Assembly (NCBI RefSeq): GCF_008017755.1
Contig: NZ_VRTS01000005.1
Coordinates: 1-64,000, forward strand
Source: Alkalisalibacterium limincola
GTDB lineage: Bacteria; Pseudomonadota; Gammaproteobacteria; Xanthomonadales; Xanthomonadaceae
Length of the DNA stretch: 64,000 bases
Reading direction: 5' to 3'
Under the pieces are notes generated by a model. It did no database searches and was not told the origin of the DNA. It worked only from the letters and a program-made list of their open reading frames with translations. Position 1 is the stretch's first letter; each line of letters opens with the position of its first letter. Positions 22,538 through 31,642 of the stretch are shown here, one piece after another. The translations under genes were made by a program, and so were the position numbers.

Positions 22538-23970
22538 AGCGGGCGCAGTGTAGCCGAACCGGGGCGCTGGCGTGCAAGCGACATGAAGCAAAGCGCCCAG
22601 GCCACCAGGCAGACCACCAGCAGGTCGATGGCCAGCTGGGCACCTGCCCAATGCCTGCTCAGGTCACGCACGCCCTCGCCCACCAGCGACACGAGAAGCT
22701 GGCTGGCGGCGAGTGCCGCGAGGAAGAGCAGGGCCGTCGCCAGGCCGGGTGGCGGGCGACCGACCCCACCCGCGCCGGCGAGCGATGCGGCGGCGATGAG
22801 CACCAGGGCCACCCAGGGCCCGATCAGCCGGTCGCGCGCCGCGGAGAGGGAGACAAGCAGTTGCCCGGGCCCATATGCGTCGCCGTCTACCGGGACGATG
22901 TAGCGCCCCTCCTGGTCGAGATGGAAGTAGTCGACGGTGAAATGGGTGGGGGCCGTGCCCAACCACAAGCCCGGCAGCAGTCCCGGGTGGTGGAGGTAGG
23001 GGGCGAGGACATCGCGGGCCCCCAGCGTGACCTCGCCCAGGCAGCTTTCGTGCCCCGGCTCCAGCCGGACCGCATCCAGGCCTGCCAGTCGGTTGCCCCA
23101 GGCGTCGATGCCGACGCAACGCTCGATGCTGCCGTCGGGAGCGTAGGCCGCCCGCTGCGCCGGGCTCATCGCCAGGTAGGAACCCAGCTGCGTGGCGTGG
23201 TGGTAGTTGATCTGGGTGTAGCCGCTGCGGGCCAGTGGGACCAGCGCCAGCACCTGCGCGAGCGCCAGACCGACGACGATGACCCAGCCCGGGCGCTGGC
23301 GCGTGCGAACCGCCGTCCAGGCCAGCGCGATGCCCAGCAGCGCCGGCAGGTAGAAGAACTGCGCCTTGGCCGCTCCGCACATCACGGCGCCCAGCACCAG
23401 GGCTACCTGCCCCCAGCGGGTGTCCATCCGGAACAGTCCAAGCACCAGCACGGGCAGGAACAGCACGAATGCGAACTCCATGTAGAGCGCATTGGTGAAC
23501 GCCACGTTGTGTGCCGCGAACAGCGCCAGCGCAAAGAGCGCACCGAGGGCGAAGCGCAACGCGAGGCCACCCCCCAGCGTGCGTGACAGGCAGGCCCCCA
23601 GTCGCTCGGCGCAAAACAGCAAACCGATCCGGGCCACCAGCCCGGTCGCCAGGACGCTGTAGTGGTCGGCAACCAGGCGCTGCAGCCACACGGCGGCCCA
23701 GAACAGGAAGGACGAGGTGCCGCCTCCACCGGCGGGGCTGCGCGGGTCATCCCGGAACGCCCACACGACGCCCTGCGGACTGCCGAACCCGCCTTCGGGT
23801 CCGAGCGGGTAGTGCAGGAAGCGCGCGATCGCGCGCCCATAGTCGCCCTGGTTGAGCATGCCGATCGAATGGGACGCAAGGAGCAGGACCAGCCCGAAGC
23901 AGGCCCAGCCTCCCACGTACAGCCACTTCCAGCCCGGCTTGGAGGACCGGAGATCCACAACACCATTCAC
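22501..23970 (-). CDS. Polytopic membrane protein of unknown function
   Basis: About 489 residues when started at GTG 23970, which has AGGAG upstream; further upstream readings look non-conserved. It contains roughly ten hydrophobic helices. After a first helix (WLYVGGWACFGLVLLLASHSI) comes a loop with NQGDYGRAIARF, and there is a large periplasmic-type loop in the second half (from YTQINYHHATQLGSY to GRYIVPVDGDAYGPG) holding two Cys residues. The layout (loop after TM1, many TMs, late soluble loop) recalls GT-C-type glycosyltransferases, but no signature could be confirmed. Its last codons lie inside the cobalamin riboswitch of btuB, which follows on the same strand. Confidence 0.7.
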   Translation of the reverse strand: MNGVVDLRSSKPGWKWLYVGGWACFGLVLLLASHSIGMLNQGDYGRAIARFLHYPLGPEGGFGSPQGVVWAFRDDPRSPAGGGGTSSFLFWAAVWLQRLVADHYSVLATGLVARIGLLFCAERLGACLSRTLGGGLALRFALGALFALALFAAHNVAFTNALYMEFAFVLFLPVLVLGLFRMDTRWGQVALVLGAVMCGAAKAQFFYLPALLGIALAWTAVRTRQRPGWVIVVGLALAQVLALVPLARSGYTQINYHHATQLGSYLAMSPAQRAAYAPDGSIERCVGIDAWGNRLAGLDAVRLEPGHESCLGEVTLGARDVLAPYLHHPGLLPGLWLGTAPTHFTVDYFHLDQEGRYIVPVDGDAYGPGQLLVSLSAARDRLIGPWVALVLIAAASLAGAGGVGRPPPGLATALLFLAALAASQLLVSLVGEGVRDLSRHWAGAQLAIDLLVVCLVAWALCFMSLARQRPGSATLRPLQVSRSLSSARD

Positions 23971-24159
23971 GTGCTCAGCGACTCCTGGCTCCACGATTCC
24001 ACGCCAGCTTCTCCGGGCGGGAAAGCCTGCATCGAACAGCACGGCGAATGCAATGCAGCAGGCGGCGAAAGGGGCCCGACCGACCAAGTGGGCCGCCTTC
24101 CGGCTTGCCGCCCGAAGGGAGGTGTCCGACACTGCAGTGCACCCCCAACGAGCACCGCG

Positions 24160-24405
24160 ATGGCCGTCCACGTCTCACTCCAGTACTTCGCCAGCCTGCG
24201 CGACCGCACGGGCGTGGCAAACGAGTCCGTGACCACCGACGCCGCGACGCTTGCCGAGCTTTATGCCCAGTGCGACGAGAGCCACCGGTTGGGCTGGCCG
24301 ATCGAGAAGCTGCGCGTGGCCTGCGACGGCGAGTTCGCGCAATGGAGCGACCCCGTGCACGACGGGGCCCGCGTGGCCTTCATCCCGCCGGTGTCGGGCG
24401 GCTGA
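24160..24405 (+). CDS. moaD: Molybdopterin synthase small subunit (sulfur carrier)
   Basis: An 81-residue ubiquitin-like protein ending PPVSGG; the C-terminal Gly-Gly is thiocarboxylated and donates sulfur to precursor Z in molybdenum cofactor synthesis. It starts MAVHVSLQYFASLRDRTG, typical of MoaD. It works as a heterotetramer with MoaE, whose gene follows after 10 bp with a likely shared mRNA. Confidence 0.94.
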   Translation: MAVHVSLQYFASLRDRTGVANESVTTDAATLAELYAQCDESHRLGWPIEKLRVACDGEFAQWSDPVHDGARVAFIPPVSGG

Positions 24406-24415
24406 GGCAGGAACG

Positions 24416-24856
24416 ATGAGCAAAGAGAAAGAAGGCAGCTTCCGTTTCTGGATCAGCGAAAGCGCGATCGATCCCTGGTCGCTGCAGCGCGCGCTGGCCC
24501 ATCCGGGTGCGGGCGCCCTCGCCGCCTTCGAGGGCCGGGTGCGCGACAACCATCGCGGACAGGCGGTGGAGGCGCTGGACTACCAGGCCTACGTGGAACT
24601 GGCCGAAAGCGAGGGCCAGCGGATCCTCGAGGAGGCACGCGAGCGCTTCGACCTGCTCGGCTGCGCCTGCGTGCACCGCACCGGGCACCTCAAGGTCGGC
24701 GAACCGGCGGTGTGGGTCGGTGCGCTGTCGGGCCACCGGGATGGCGCCTTCCAGGCCTGCCGTTACGTGATCGACGAGGTGAAGTCGCGGGTGCCGATCT
24801 GGAAGCGGGAGCATTACCTCGAGGGCAGCAGCGACTGGATCCACCCCGAGGCCTGA
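24416..24856 (+). CDS. moaE: Molybdopterin synthase catalytic subunit
   Basis: A 146-residue partner of MoaD that converts cyclic pyranopterin monophosphate to molybdopterin. It shows the family blocks GALAAFEGRVRDNHRGQ, HRTGHLKVGEPAVWVG and VIDEVKSRVPIWKREHY with the catalytic Lys residues in the last. An AGGCAGGAACG region upstream of ATG 24416 provides a weak ribosome-binding site. The gene is convergent with the histidine kinase gene, 63 bp away. moaA and moaC are not in this window. Confidence 0.95.
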   Translation: MSKEKEGSFRFWISESAIDPWSLQRALAHPGAGALAAFEGRVRDNHRGQAVEALDYQAYVELAESEGQRILEEARERFDLLGCACVHRTGHLKVGEPAVWVGALSGHRDGAFQACRYVIDEVKSRVPIWKREHYLEGSSDWIHPEA

Positions 24857-24919
24857 CCGCTTCGGGAGGCGCGCCTTCGACCTCGAACCCCAGGAGTGAT
24901 TCTGGCCTTCCACACCCGC

Positions 24920-26116
24920 TCAAGAGGTGGTGGTGCGGCTGCCGTGCTCCTGGTGGGTCGCCGGCGCATCCTGGTCGGCCTCCCGCGGCAGGGTGACCAC
25001 GAACGAGGTGCCCTCGCTCTCGTTGGACGTCACCGCGATGCGGCCACCGTGCCCCAGGGCGATCTCGCGGGCGATGAACAGCCCCAGGCCCAGGCTGGTG
25101 CGCGCCCCGGCCTCGACGACGTGGCCCGACACCTCTCCCAGACGGCGCATCGGGTCGAAGATGCACTCCAGGCTCTCGACCGGAATCGGCGTTCCGGTGT
25201 TGGTGACGCGCAGCGTGACGGTCGTGGCATCGCCCGCGGTCACCAGCTGCACCGGGCAGTGCCGGGCGCCGTGCTGCGCGGCATTGACCAGCAGGTTGGT
25301 GACCAGCTGCTGCAGGCGAACCGCATCGAAGCGGCCGGGCAGCGACGGCCGGTCGGGCAGCACGAATTCGCAGTCGGGATACATCGCTGCCGCGTCGGCA
25401 ATCGCCGCCTCGCAGACCCGCAGCGCGTCGACCGGCTCGCGCGCGATTGGCATGCCGCAGCTGAGCCTGCTGCGCGCCAGGCCCAGCAGGTCGTTCACCA
25501 TGCTGGTCATCTGGCTCGCCGCCGTGGCCACCGAGCCGCCCAGCACGCCTGCCCGCTTCACGCTCAGGCCGGGTTCGCGCAGCAGGCCACCGGCCATGGT
25601 CATCGTTGCCAGGGGACCGCGCAGGTCGTGGCCGAGGATGGCGATGAACAGGTCGTGCTCGGCCTGGGCACGCTCGGAGTAGGTGACGATCGACTCGGCC
25701 AGCGCCTGGTCGACCGCCTCGTTGAAGCGCACCACCGAGGCAAGGCTTTCCGGCAGGTTGCGAACGTGCGGCAGCCACAGCTTCAGGATCGTCGCACGCA
25801 GCGTGCGGAACTCCGAACTCAGTTGCAGCAGCGTGAAGCGGTGTTCCTGCCTGAGCGCCCCGTGCTTGGCAGCCGGGGATTCAGGGATTTCCCCCCCGGC
25901 CTTCGCTGCCCCGTCCGCCTCACCGGCCTCGGCGACGTCGGGCACCGGCTGGGGCGAGTCGAGCTGGACCGCTATCGCCTGCAGCATCTGCGCGGCATGG
26001 TCGCGCAGCTCGCGCGCGGTCATGTCGTCGGCGGCCGGCGTCATGCGCTCGGCGTAGTCATCCCACTCGGCCAGGATCTCCTGCATGTGGGCGGTGAGGA
26101 ATTCCGACAGCTTCAC
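24920..26116 (-). CDS. Soluble orphan histidine kinase with RsbRD-like N-terminal domain
   Basis: 398 residues from GTG 26116, chosen because GGGAGG lies about 8 nt upstream and the conserved domain starts at once (VKLSEFLTAHMQEILAEW). The first ~75 residues look like the RsbRD N-terminal sensor domain. A low-complexity linker rich in Ala/Glu follows, then a HisKA box AILGHDLRGPLATM (His about 160), an N box TNLLVNAAQHGA (about 285) and the ATP-lid GLGLFIAREIALGHGG. The G1 box is altered to TNTGTPIP. There are no transmembrane segments, so the signal is cytoplasmic. No response regulator gene is adjacent, so its partner is unknown. Confidence 0.87.
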   Translation of the reverse strand: MKLSEFLTAHMQEILAEWDDYAERMTPAADDMTARELRDHAAQMLQAIAVQLDSPQPVPDVAEAGEADGAAKAGGEIPESPAAKHGALRQEHRFTLLQLSSEFRTLRATILKLWLPHVRNLPESLASVVRFNEAVDQALAESIVTYSERAQAEHDLFIAILGHDLRGPLATMTMAGGLLREPGLSVKRAGVLGGSVATAASQMTSMVNDLLGLARSRLSCGMPIAREPVDALRVCEAAIADAAAMYPDCEFVLPDRPSLPGRFDAVRLQQLVTNLLVNAAQHGARHCPVQLVTAGDATTVTLRVTNTGTPIPVESLECIFDPMRRLGEVSGHVVEAGARTSLGLGLFIAREIALGHGGRIAVTSNESEGTSFVVTLPREADQDAPATHQEHGSRTTTS

Positions 26117-26249
26117 GGCAGGCGCCTCCCGGGGCGGGCACTCGCGCGGCGGAAGGGCCCGGCCGCGGCCGTCCACGAAACCAGGGACGGAGTTCGCCGC
26201 GATCATCGCACGCCACGCAGGCTCCGGGCGACGCGCGGCCTTTGAATAT

Positions 26250-26407
26250 CGCGAGGGAGGAACGTGGCACGCCCGACGGGCCGCAGGCCCGCGCAGGTGC
26301 GCCGGCCTGAACTACCGATCTTGCGAGGGAGGAACGTGGCGCGCCCGACAGGCCAAAGGCCTGCGCAGGTGCGCGGCTTGAACTAACGCTCTTGCGGGGA
26401 GGGAACG
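26250..26407 (-). repeat. Two tandem tRNA-tail repeats downstream of tRNA-Arg (rtT-like)
   Basis: Two ~71-bp units (about 26250-26321 and 26322-26392) each carry the 19-bp sequence GGAACGTGGC[A/G]CGCCCGAC, which is also the 3' tail (acceptor arm plus flank) of the tRNA at 26408. The three copies start at 26259, 26331 and 26402. In place of the tRNA T-arm each unit has a GC-rich hairpin: CAGGCC/GGCCTG in one and CGGGCC/GGCCCG in the other, a compensated base-pair change. On the transcribed strand they follow directly after the tRNA. Confidence 0.72.
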
Positions 26408-26484
26408 TGGCGCGCCCGACAGGATTCGAACCTGTGACCCCTACCTTCGGAGGGTAGTACTCTATCCAGCTGAGCTACGGGCGC
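26408..26484 (-). tRNA. tRNA-Arg (anticodon CCG)
   Basis: The minus strand gives a 77-nt cloverleaf. The acceptor 5' strand GCGCCCG pairs with CGGGCGC, the D-arm is GCTC...GAGT, and the anticodon stem is CTACC/GGTAG with the loop CTCCGAA (anticodon CCG, reading CGG). The T-arm is CAGG-TTCGAAT-CCTG and the CCA end is encoded. It reads away from ubiA and towards the histidine kinase gene. Confidence 0.96.
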
Positions 26485-26578
26485 TTTGACGTCCACGCGC
26501 CCCGGGGCTGGGCCACCGGGGGCGCGGGCTGGGATTTTGGCATGGAACGGCGCCCGTTGCGAGCGCCGCGCCCGGGCG

Positions 26579-26803
26579 TCAGCGGCGGAACAGGGCCGCG
26601 TGGATGCAGGACAGGATCGCCACCAGCGGCCAGCCGAACGGAAGCAGCGACAGCGTGATGAGCCACGTGAACCCGCCCACCACAACGGCCAGTGCGAACC
26701 AGAACAGTGCCCAAAGCACGCGGCCCTGCACCAGTTGCCCCAGGCCGGGGATGATGAGGCTGCAGATGGCGGCGATGACGTTGCCGGCGGAACCTTGGCT
26801 CAT
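26579..26803 (-). CDS. Small membrane protein (TM2-like), unknown function
   Basis: A 74-residue hydrophobic protein, MSQGSAGNVIAAICSLIIPG... ending AALFRR, with a good AAGGAGATCC ribosome-binding site before the ATG. LIIPGLGQLVQGR resembles the turn of TM2-domain proteins (a GLGQ-type motif before a helical hairpin). Two to three helices are predicted by eye. It is divergent from ubiA (91 bp between starts) and lies upstream of tRNA-Arg on the same strand. Confidence 0.78.
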   Translation of the reverse strand: MSQGSAGNVIAAICSLIIPGLGQLVQGRVLWALFWFALAVVVGGFTWLITLSLLPFGWPLVAILSCIHAALFRR

Positions 26804-26894
26804 GGGGATCTCCTTGATCGAATGGGCGGCAGTGTAGCCAAAGCGGCCACCGCCGGGCGGGCGGATCCGACGAACCCTCCTATAGACTGACGAA

Positions 26895-27806
26895 ATGGCC
26901 TACGAGCGTTATGAAGTCCCGGCCGAGCGGGCGGACTGGCGGCTGCGCACGCAGCTGCCGCACTACTGGCAACTGGTGCGCGGCGATCGCCCGATCGGCG
27001 TGCTGCTGTTGCTGTGGCCCACCTGGTGGGCTCTGTGGCTGGCCGCCGGCGGCTTCCCACCCTGGCACCTGCTGCTGATCTTCACCGCCGGCGTGTGGTT
27101 GACGCGCTCGGCCGGCTGCGTGATCAACGACTATGCCGACCGCTGGCTGGATCCGCACGTGGAACGCACCCGCGAGCGCCCGCTGGCCACCGGCGCGGTG
27201 GGCGGTCGCGAGGCGCTGGCGGTGTTCGCGGTGCTGATGCTGGCGGCGTTCGGCCTGGTGCTGCTCACCAACTGGCTGACGGTGGCGCTGAGCGTGGTCG
27301 GGGTCTTCCTTGCCGCCAGCTATCCCTATCTCAAGCGCCACACCTACCTGCCGCAGGTGTACCTGGGCGTGGCCTTCGGCTGGGCCATCCCGATGGCCTT
27401 CGCCGCCGTGCTGGGCACGGTGCCGCCCCTGGCCTGGCTGTTGTTCCTGGCCAACGTGCTGTGGGCCACGGCCTACGACACCTGGTACGCGATGGTCGAT
27501 CGCGAGGATGACCTCCGGGTCGGCGCCAAGTCCACCGCGATCCTGTTCGGGTCGGCCGACCTGGCCGCGCAGGGGGTGCTGTATGCGTTGACGCTGCTGG
27601 CCCTGGCGTTGGTCGGGCTGCGCGCGGAACTGGCCTGGCCGTACTTCGCGGCCCTGGGCGTCGCCACGCTGCTGGTGGCCACCCAGTTCGCGATGGCCGG
27701 CCACCGCACCCGCGAGGGTTGCTTCCGCGCCTTCCTGCACAACAACTGGGTGGGCCTGGTCGTGTTCATCGGCATCGTGGCCGGACTGCGCTTCGCTGCA
27801 GGCTGA
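26895..27806 (+). CDS. ubiA: 4-hydroxybenzoate octaprenyltransferase
   Basis: An integral inner-membrane prenyltransferase that attaches the isoprenoid tail to 4-hydroxybenzoate in ubiquinone synthesis. 303 residues, about nine helices. The two Asp-rich Mg-diphosphate motifs are present: [19 protein letters not shown] near residue 76 and [12 protein letters not shown] near residue 198. A TATAGA box at 26881-26886 ends only 8 nt before the ATG, and there is no ribosome-binding sequence, so the mRNA may be leaderless. It is convergent with comF, 12 bp apart. Confidence 0.96.
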   Translation: MAYERYEVPAERADWRLRTQLPHYWQLVRGDRPIGVLLLLWPTWWALWLAAGGFPPWHLLLIFTAGVWLTRSAGCVINDYADRWLDPHVERTRERPLATGAVGGREALAVFAVLMLAAFGLVLLTNWLTVALSVVGVFLAASYPYLKRHTYLPQVYLGVAFGWAIPMAFAAVLGTVPPLAWLLFLANVLWATAYDTWYAMVDREDDLRVGAKSTAILFGSADLAAQGVLYALTLLALALVGLRAELAWPYFAALGVATLLVATQFAMAGHRTREGCFRAFLHNNWVGLVVFIGIVAGLRFAAG

Positions 27807-27818
27807 TCCGGCGGTCCA

Positions 27819-28517
27819 TCATGCGCTCGCGCGTGCGACCACCCAGGCCTCCACGCGGTCGGCGCCGGCCTCGCGCAGTGCCACGGCACACTCATTCAAT
27901 GTGTTCCCGGTGGTCATCACGTCGTCGAGCAGTGCCACGTGCCCGGGCACCACGCCCACCGCGCGGAACGCGTCCTGCAGGTTGCGACGCCGCGACCGGG
28001 CCCGCAGTTCGGTCTGCGGCCGGGTGTCGCGCGTGCGCCGCAGCAGGTCGGTGCGCAGCGGGATGTCCAGGGCACGTGCCAGGGGCCGTGCCAGCTCCAG
28101 TGCCTGGTCGTAGCCGCGGCTGGCCAGGCGGCGCGAATGCAGCGGCACCGGCACCAGCGCGTCCGGGCGGGGCTCGTCGCGCAAGGCCAGGTCCAGCAAC
28201 TGGGTCAGCGCCCGGCCGGCGGCCAGGTCGCCGTGGAACTTCAGCCGCGGCACCAGCGAGGTGACCGGGAATTCGTAGCGCAGGGGTGCCAGCACGCGAT
28301 CGATCACCGCATGGCGGCGGCGCGTGCAGCGGCAGGGCCCGCTGTCATCGCACAGCGGCAGCGCGCACACCCCACACGGCGTATGGTTCCAGGGAAGTCG
28401 GGTGAAGCAGGCGGCGCACAGCGCGTCGGGGGCATCGCCGGGCTCGCCGCAGACCACGCAACGCGGCGGCAGCACGGCGTCCAGCAGGCGCCGGGCAGCC
28501 AGGATCAGGCGGGACAT
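27819..28517 (-). CDS. comF: ComF family phosphoribosyltransferase-like protein
   Basis: A 232-residue protein with an N-terminal zinc-ribbon region (CVVCGE, CAACF, CGVC-C pairs, residues about 20-65) and a C-terminal phosphoribosyltransferase fold with the PRPP loop [14 protein letters not shown] near residue 195. This is the ComF/GntX layout. Family members are needed for natural DNA uptake in some bacteria (ComF) or gluconate use (GntX); which role applies here is not shown by sequence. It is divergent from bioB. Confidence 0.92.
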   Translation of the reverse strand: MSRLILAARRLLDAVLPPRCVVCGEPGDAPDALCAACFTRLPWNHTPCGVCALPLCDDSGPCRCTRRRHAVIDRVLAPLRYEFPVTSLVPRLKFHGDLAAGRALTQLLDLALRDEPRPDALVPVPLHSRRLASRGYDQALELARPLARALDIPLRTDLLRRTRDTRPQTELRARSRRRNLQDAFRAVGVVPGHVALLDDVMTTGNTLNECAVALREAGADRVEAWVVARASA

Positions 28518-28537
28518 CTCGTCGACTCCATCCGTGG

Positions 28538-28566
28538 GTCAAAAGTTGACAGGGGCTCCAGCCCCT
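28538..28566 (+). promoter_or_regulatory. Paired palindromes upstream of bioB (possible operator/promoter)
   Basis: GTCAA-AAG-TTGAC (28538-28550) is directly followed by AGGGGCT-CC-AGCCCCT (28551-28566); a TTGACA hexamer at 28546-28551 overlaps both. They lie 40-70 bp before the bioB ATG, in the divergent comF/bioB gap. No good -10 is seen at standard spacing (TTTATC is 23 nt away). They could be an operator, or the second could be a repetitive extragenic palindrome. Confidence 0.35.
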
Positions 28567-28605
28567 ACCCAGACTTTATCGTTTTCCCGCCTTCCGGAGC
28601 CATCG

Positions 28606-29640
28606 ATGGCCAGTGCCGCCCAGCCCACCCTCCGCCACGACTGGTCGCGCGAGGAGGTACAGGCCCTGTTCGACCTGCCGTTCCCGGTGCTGATGCAGCG
28701 GGCCGCCGACGTCCATCGCGCCTGCTTCGACCCGGCCGAGGTGCAGGTATCGACGCTGTTGTCGGTGAAGACCGGCGGCTGCCCGGAGGACTGCGCCTAC
28801 TGCCCGCAGGCGCAGCGCTACCACACCGGCGTGCAGGCGCAGAAGCTGATGAGCCTGGACGCGGTGCTGGAGAAGGCGCGCGCGGCCAAGGCCGCCGGTG
28901 CCTCGCGCTTCTGCATGGGCGCCGCCTGGCGCAGCCCGAAGGACCGCGACATCCCGAAGGTGGCCGAGATGGTGCGCGAGGTGAAGGCGCTGGGCCTGGA
29001 GACCTGCGCCACGCTGGGCATGCTCAGCGGCGAGCAGGCGCTCAAGCTGCGCGCCGCCGGCCTGGACTACTACAACCACAACCTGGACTCGGCGCCGGAG
29101 TTCTACGGCGAGATCATCCATACCCGCGAGTACCAGGACCGCCTGGATACGCTGGGCCACGTGCGCGACACCGGCATGAAGACCTGCTCGGGCGGCATCG
29201 TCGGCATGGGCGAGACGCGTGCCCAGCGCGCCGGCCTGCTGCAGGCGCTGGCGAACCTGCCGGCGCACCCGGACTCGGTGCCGATCAACCGCCTGGTCCG
29301 GGTCGAGGGGACGCCGCTGGCGAAGACCGAGGAGCTCGACCCGTTCGAGTTCGTGCGCACGATCGCCGTGGCGCGCATCGTGATGCCGCGCTCGATGGTG
29401 CGCCTGTCGGCCGGTCGCGAGGCGATGTCCGACGAGCTGCAGGCGCTGTGCTTCCTGGCCGGCGCCAACTCGATCTTCTACGGCGAGAAGCTGCTCACCA
29501 CCGGCAATCCGGACGTCGAGCGCGACCAGGCCCTGTTCCAGCGCCTGGGCCTGCGGCCGATGCAGGTCGACGCGGCGGCCGCCGGCGTGCCCGGCACGGT
29601 GCACGCCGACATCGTGCATTCAGACGAAGAGGCGGCCTGA
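28606..29640 (+). CDS. bioB: Biotin synthase
   Basis: A radical-SAM enzyme that inserts sulfur into dethiobiotin, the last step of biotin synthesis. 344 residues. It has the [4Fe-4S] motif C-PED-C-AY-C within [14 protein letters not shown] (residues about 55-65), [26 protein letters not shown], and the [2Fe-2S] region including [14 protein letters not shown] sequence 7 nt before ATG 28606 sets the start. It is the first of four genes bioB-bioF-bioH-bioC with gaps of 3 and 1 nt and a final 4-nt overlap, surely one operon. Confidence 0.98.
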   Translation: MASAAQPTLRHDWSREEVQALFDLPFPVLMQRAADVHRACFDPAEVQVSTLLSVKTGGCPEDCAYCPQAQRYHTGVQAQKLMSLDAVLEKARAAKAAGASRFCMGAAWRSPKDRDIPKVAEMVREVKALGLETCATLGMLSGEQALKLRAAGLDYYNHNLDSAPEFYGEIIHTREYQDRLDTLGHVRDTGMKTCSGGIVGMGETRAQRAGLLQALANLPAHPDSVPINRLVRVEGTPLAKTEELDPFEFVRTIAVARIVMPRSMVRLSAGREAMSDELQALCFLAGANSIFYGEKLLTTGNPDVERDQALFQRLGLRPMQVDAAAAGVPGTVHADIVHSDEEAA

Positions 29641-29643
29641 GCC

Positions 29644-30864
29644 ATGGCGAGACCCTCCCTGCAGCACCGGGTCACCGCAGCGGCGGCCGAGCGCGAGTCC
29701 AGCCTGGGCGTGCGTCGTACCCGCGTGGTCGAGTCCCGCGAAGGCGCGCGGGTGCGCATCGACGGCCAGGAGCTGCTGTCGTTCTGCGGCAACGACTACC
29801 TCGGCCTGAGCCAGCACCTCGATGGCGTCGCGGCGCTGCAGGAGGCCGCCGCCTGGCACGGCGTCGGCAGCACCGGTGCACACCAGGTGTCGGGCCATCA
29901 CCAGCTGCACTCCGCGCTGGAGGAAGAGATCGCGGAGTGGCTCGGCTACCCGGCGGCGCTGCTGCTGGGTTCGGGTTTCAGCGCGAACCTGGCCGTGCTG
30001 CAAACGCTGCTGGGCGGCGACGACGTATGCGTGCAGGACCGGCTCAACCACGCCAGTCTCATCGATGCGGCACGCCTGAGCGGCGCCAAGCTGCGCCGCT
30101 ATCCGCATGGCGACGCCGATGCGGCGCTGCGCCAGCTGGCGCTGGATCCGGACGCGGCGGCCCTGCTGGCGACCGACGGCGTGTTCAGCATGGATGGCGA
30201 TGTCGCGCCGTTGCGCCTGCTGGGCCTGGCCGCGCGCAGCCAGAACGCCACGCTGTACGTGGACGACGCGCATGGCGTCGGCGTGGTCGGTCCGCAGGGT
30301 CGCGGCTGTGTCGCGGCGGCCGGCCTGGGCGTGCGCGAAGTGCCGCTGCAACTGGTCACGCTGGGCAAGGCCCTGGGCGGCTATGGAGCGGTCCTGGTGG
30401 GCAGCGTGGAGATGATCGAGCACCTGCGCCAATCGGCCCGCCCGTACCGCTACACCACCGCACTGCCACCCGCGCTGGCCGCCGCCAGCCTGGCCCTGGT
30501 GCGCGTGGCGCGCCGCGAGTCCTGGCGTCGCGCCAAGCTCGGCGCGCTGATCGCACGCTTCCGCCGCGGAGCGCAGCAGCTGGGGGTGAACCTGCTGCCT
30601 TCCACGACGCCGATCCAACCGCTGTTCACTGGCGACAACGCCGCGACGCTGCTCGCGGCACGCCGGCTCGAAGAGGTCGGGATCCTGGTCGCACCGATCC
30701 GTCCGCCGACCGTGCCCGAGGGCAGCGGCCGGCTGCGCATCACCCTGTCGGCCGACCATGAAGAGGCCGACATCGACCGCCTGCTCGACGGGCTGGCACT
30801 CTCTGTCGGCACGACCAATGCACGCGTGGAAGCCGCCCACCGGCTGGTCAACGAACCCCACTGA
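29644..30864 (+). CDS. bioF: 8-amino-7-oxononanoate synthase
   Basis: A PLP enzyme that condenses pimeloyl-ACP with alanine to 8-amino-7-oxononanoate. 406 residues. It has [16 protein letters not shown] near the N-terminus, [28 protein letters not shown], and the PLP-binding Lys in [12 protein letters not shown] (about residue 243). It sits between bioB and bioH in the biotin operon, 3 nt after bioB. Confidence 0.97.
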   Translation: MARPSLQHRVTAAAAERESSLGVRRTRVVESREGARVRIDGQELLSFCGNDYLGLSQHLDGVAALQEAAAWHGVGSTGAHQVSGHHQLHSALEEEIAEWLGYPAALLLGSGFSANLAVLQTLLGGDDVCVQDRLNHASLIDAARLSGAKLRRYPHGDADAALRQLALDPDAAALLATDGVFSMDGDVAPLRLLGLAARSQNATLYVDDAHGVGVVGPQGRGCVAAAGLGVREVPLQLVTLGKALGGYGAVLVGSVEMIEHLRQSARPYRYTTALPPALAAASLALVRVARRESWRRAKLGALIARFRRGAQQLGVNLLPSTTPIQPLFTGDNAATLLAARRLEEVGILVAPIRPPTVPEGSGRLRITLSADHEEADIDRLLDGLALSVGTTNARVEAAHRLVNEPH

Positions 30865-30865
30865 C

Positions 30866-31642
30866 GTGGAGGCACTGCACGTCGAGTGCATCGGCCGGGG
30901 CCGGCCGCTCGTGCTGCTGCACGGCTGGGCCATGCACGGCGGGATATTCGCCCCCCTGGTGGAGCGCCTGTCCGCGCATTTCACGCTGCACGTGGTCGAC
31001 CTGCCGGGGCACGGCCACAGTCGCCGCAGCGCGGTCTCGCTCGACCCGGCCAGTTGCGCCGCCGTCCTGAGCGGACAATTGCCGCGTGCACCGTGGCTGG
31101 GCTGGTCGCTGGGCGGCCTGGTGGCGATGCATGCCGCCGCGGTCGAGGACTCGCCCGTCACCGGCCTGGTGGCGGTGGCCGCCAGCCCACGCTTCGTCGC
31201 CGCACCCGACTGGCCACACGGCGTCGATGCCTCGGTGTTCGCCCAGTTCGGCGACGGGCTGGCGCGCGACTACCGCGGCACCGTCGACCGCTTCCTGGCG
31301 CTCGAGGCGCAGGGCTCGGACCACATGCGCGAGGAGCTGCGCCTGTTGCGCGAGCGCGTCTACGCCCGTGGCGAACCCGAACCCGCTGCGCTGGTGGAAG
31401 GGCTGGCGGTGCTGGAACACCAGGACCTGCGTGCGGCACTGCCGGGACTGGCCGTGCCCAGCCTGTGGATTGCCGGGCGACGCGACCGGCTGGTGACCTG
31501 GCAGGCGATGCAGGCCGCCGCGGCGCTGTGTCCGCACGGCGGGTTCCGCTGCGTGGCCGGCGGCGGCCACGCCCCGTTCCTGACCCATGCCGACGCCGTC
31601 GCCTCTGCCGTGCTCGACTTCGTCGAGGGACTGCCGGCATGA
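30866..31642 (+). CDS. bioH: Pimeloyl-ACP methyl ester carboxylesterase
   Basis: Hydrolyses pimeloyl-ACP methyl ester, freeing pimeloyl-ACP for BioF. About 258 residues from GTG 30866, one base after the bioF stop; no clear ribosome-binding site, so translation is probably coupled. Features are LVLLHGWAMHGG (oxyanion), the nucleophile in LGWSLGGLVAMHA (near residue 80), the acid around IAGRRDRLV and the catalytic His in GGGHAPFLTH. A longer in-frame start (ATG 30818) within bioF is possible but less likely. Confidence 0.93.
   Translation: MEALHVECIGRGRPLVLLHGWAMHGGIFAPLVERLSAHFTLHVVDLPGHGHSRRSAVSLDPASCAAVLSGQLPRAPWLGWSLGGLVAMHAAAVEDSPVTGLVAVAASPRFVAAPDWPHGVDASVFAQFGDGLARDYRGTVDRFLALEAQGSDHMREELRLLRERVYARGEPEPAALVEGLAVLEHQDLRAALPGLAVPSLWIAGRRDRLVTWQAMQAAAALCPHGGFRCVAGGGHAPFLTHADAVASAVLDFVEGLPA

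Noticed and set aside
26250-26407. CRISPR array
   Set aside because: Only two-three units of ~71 bp with no spacers, and the repeated part is the tRNA 3' tail; no cas genes.
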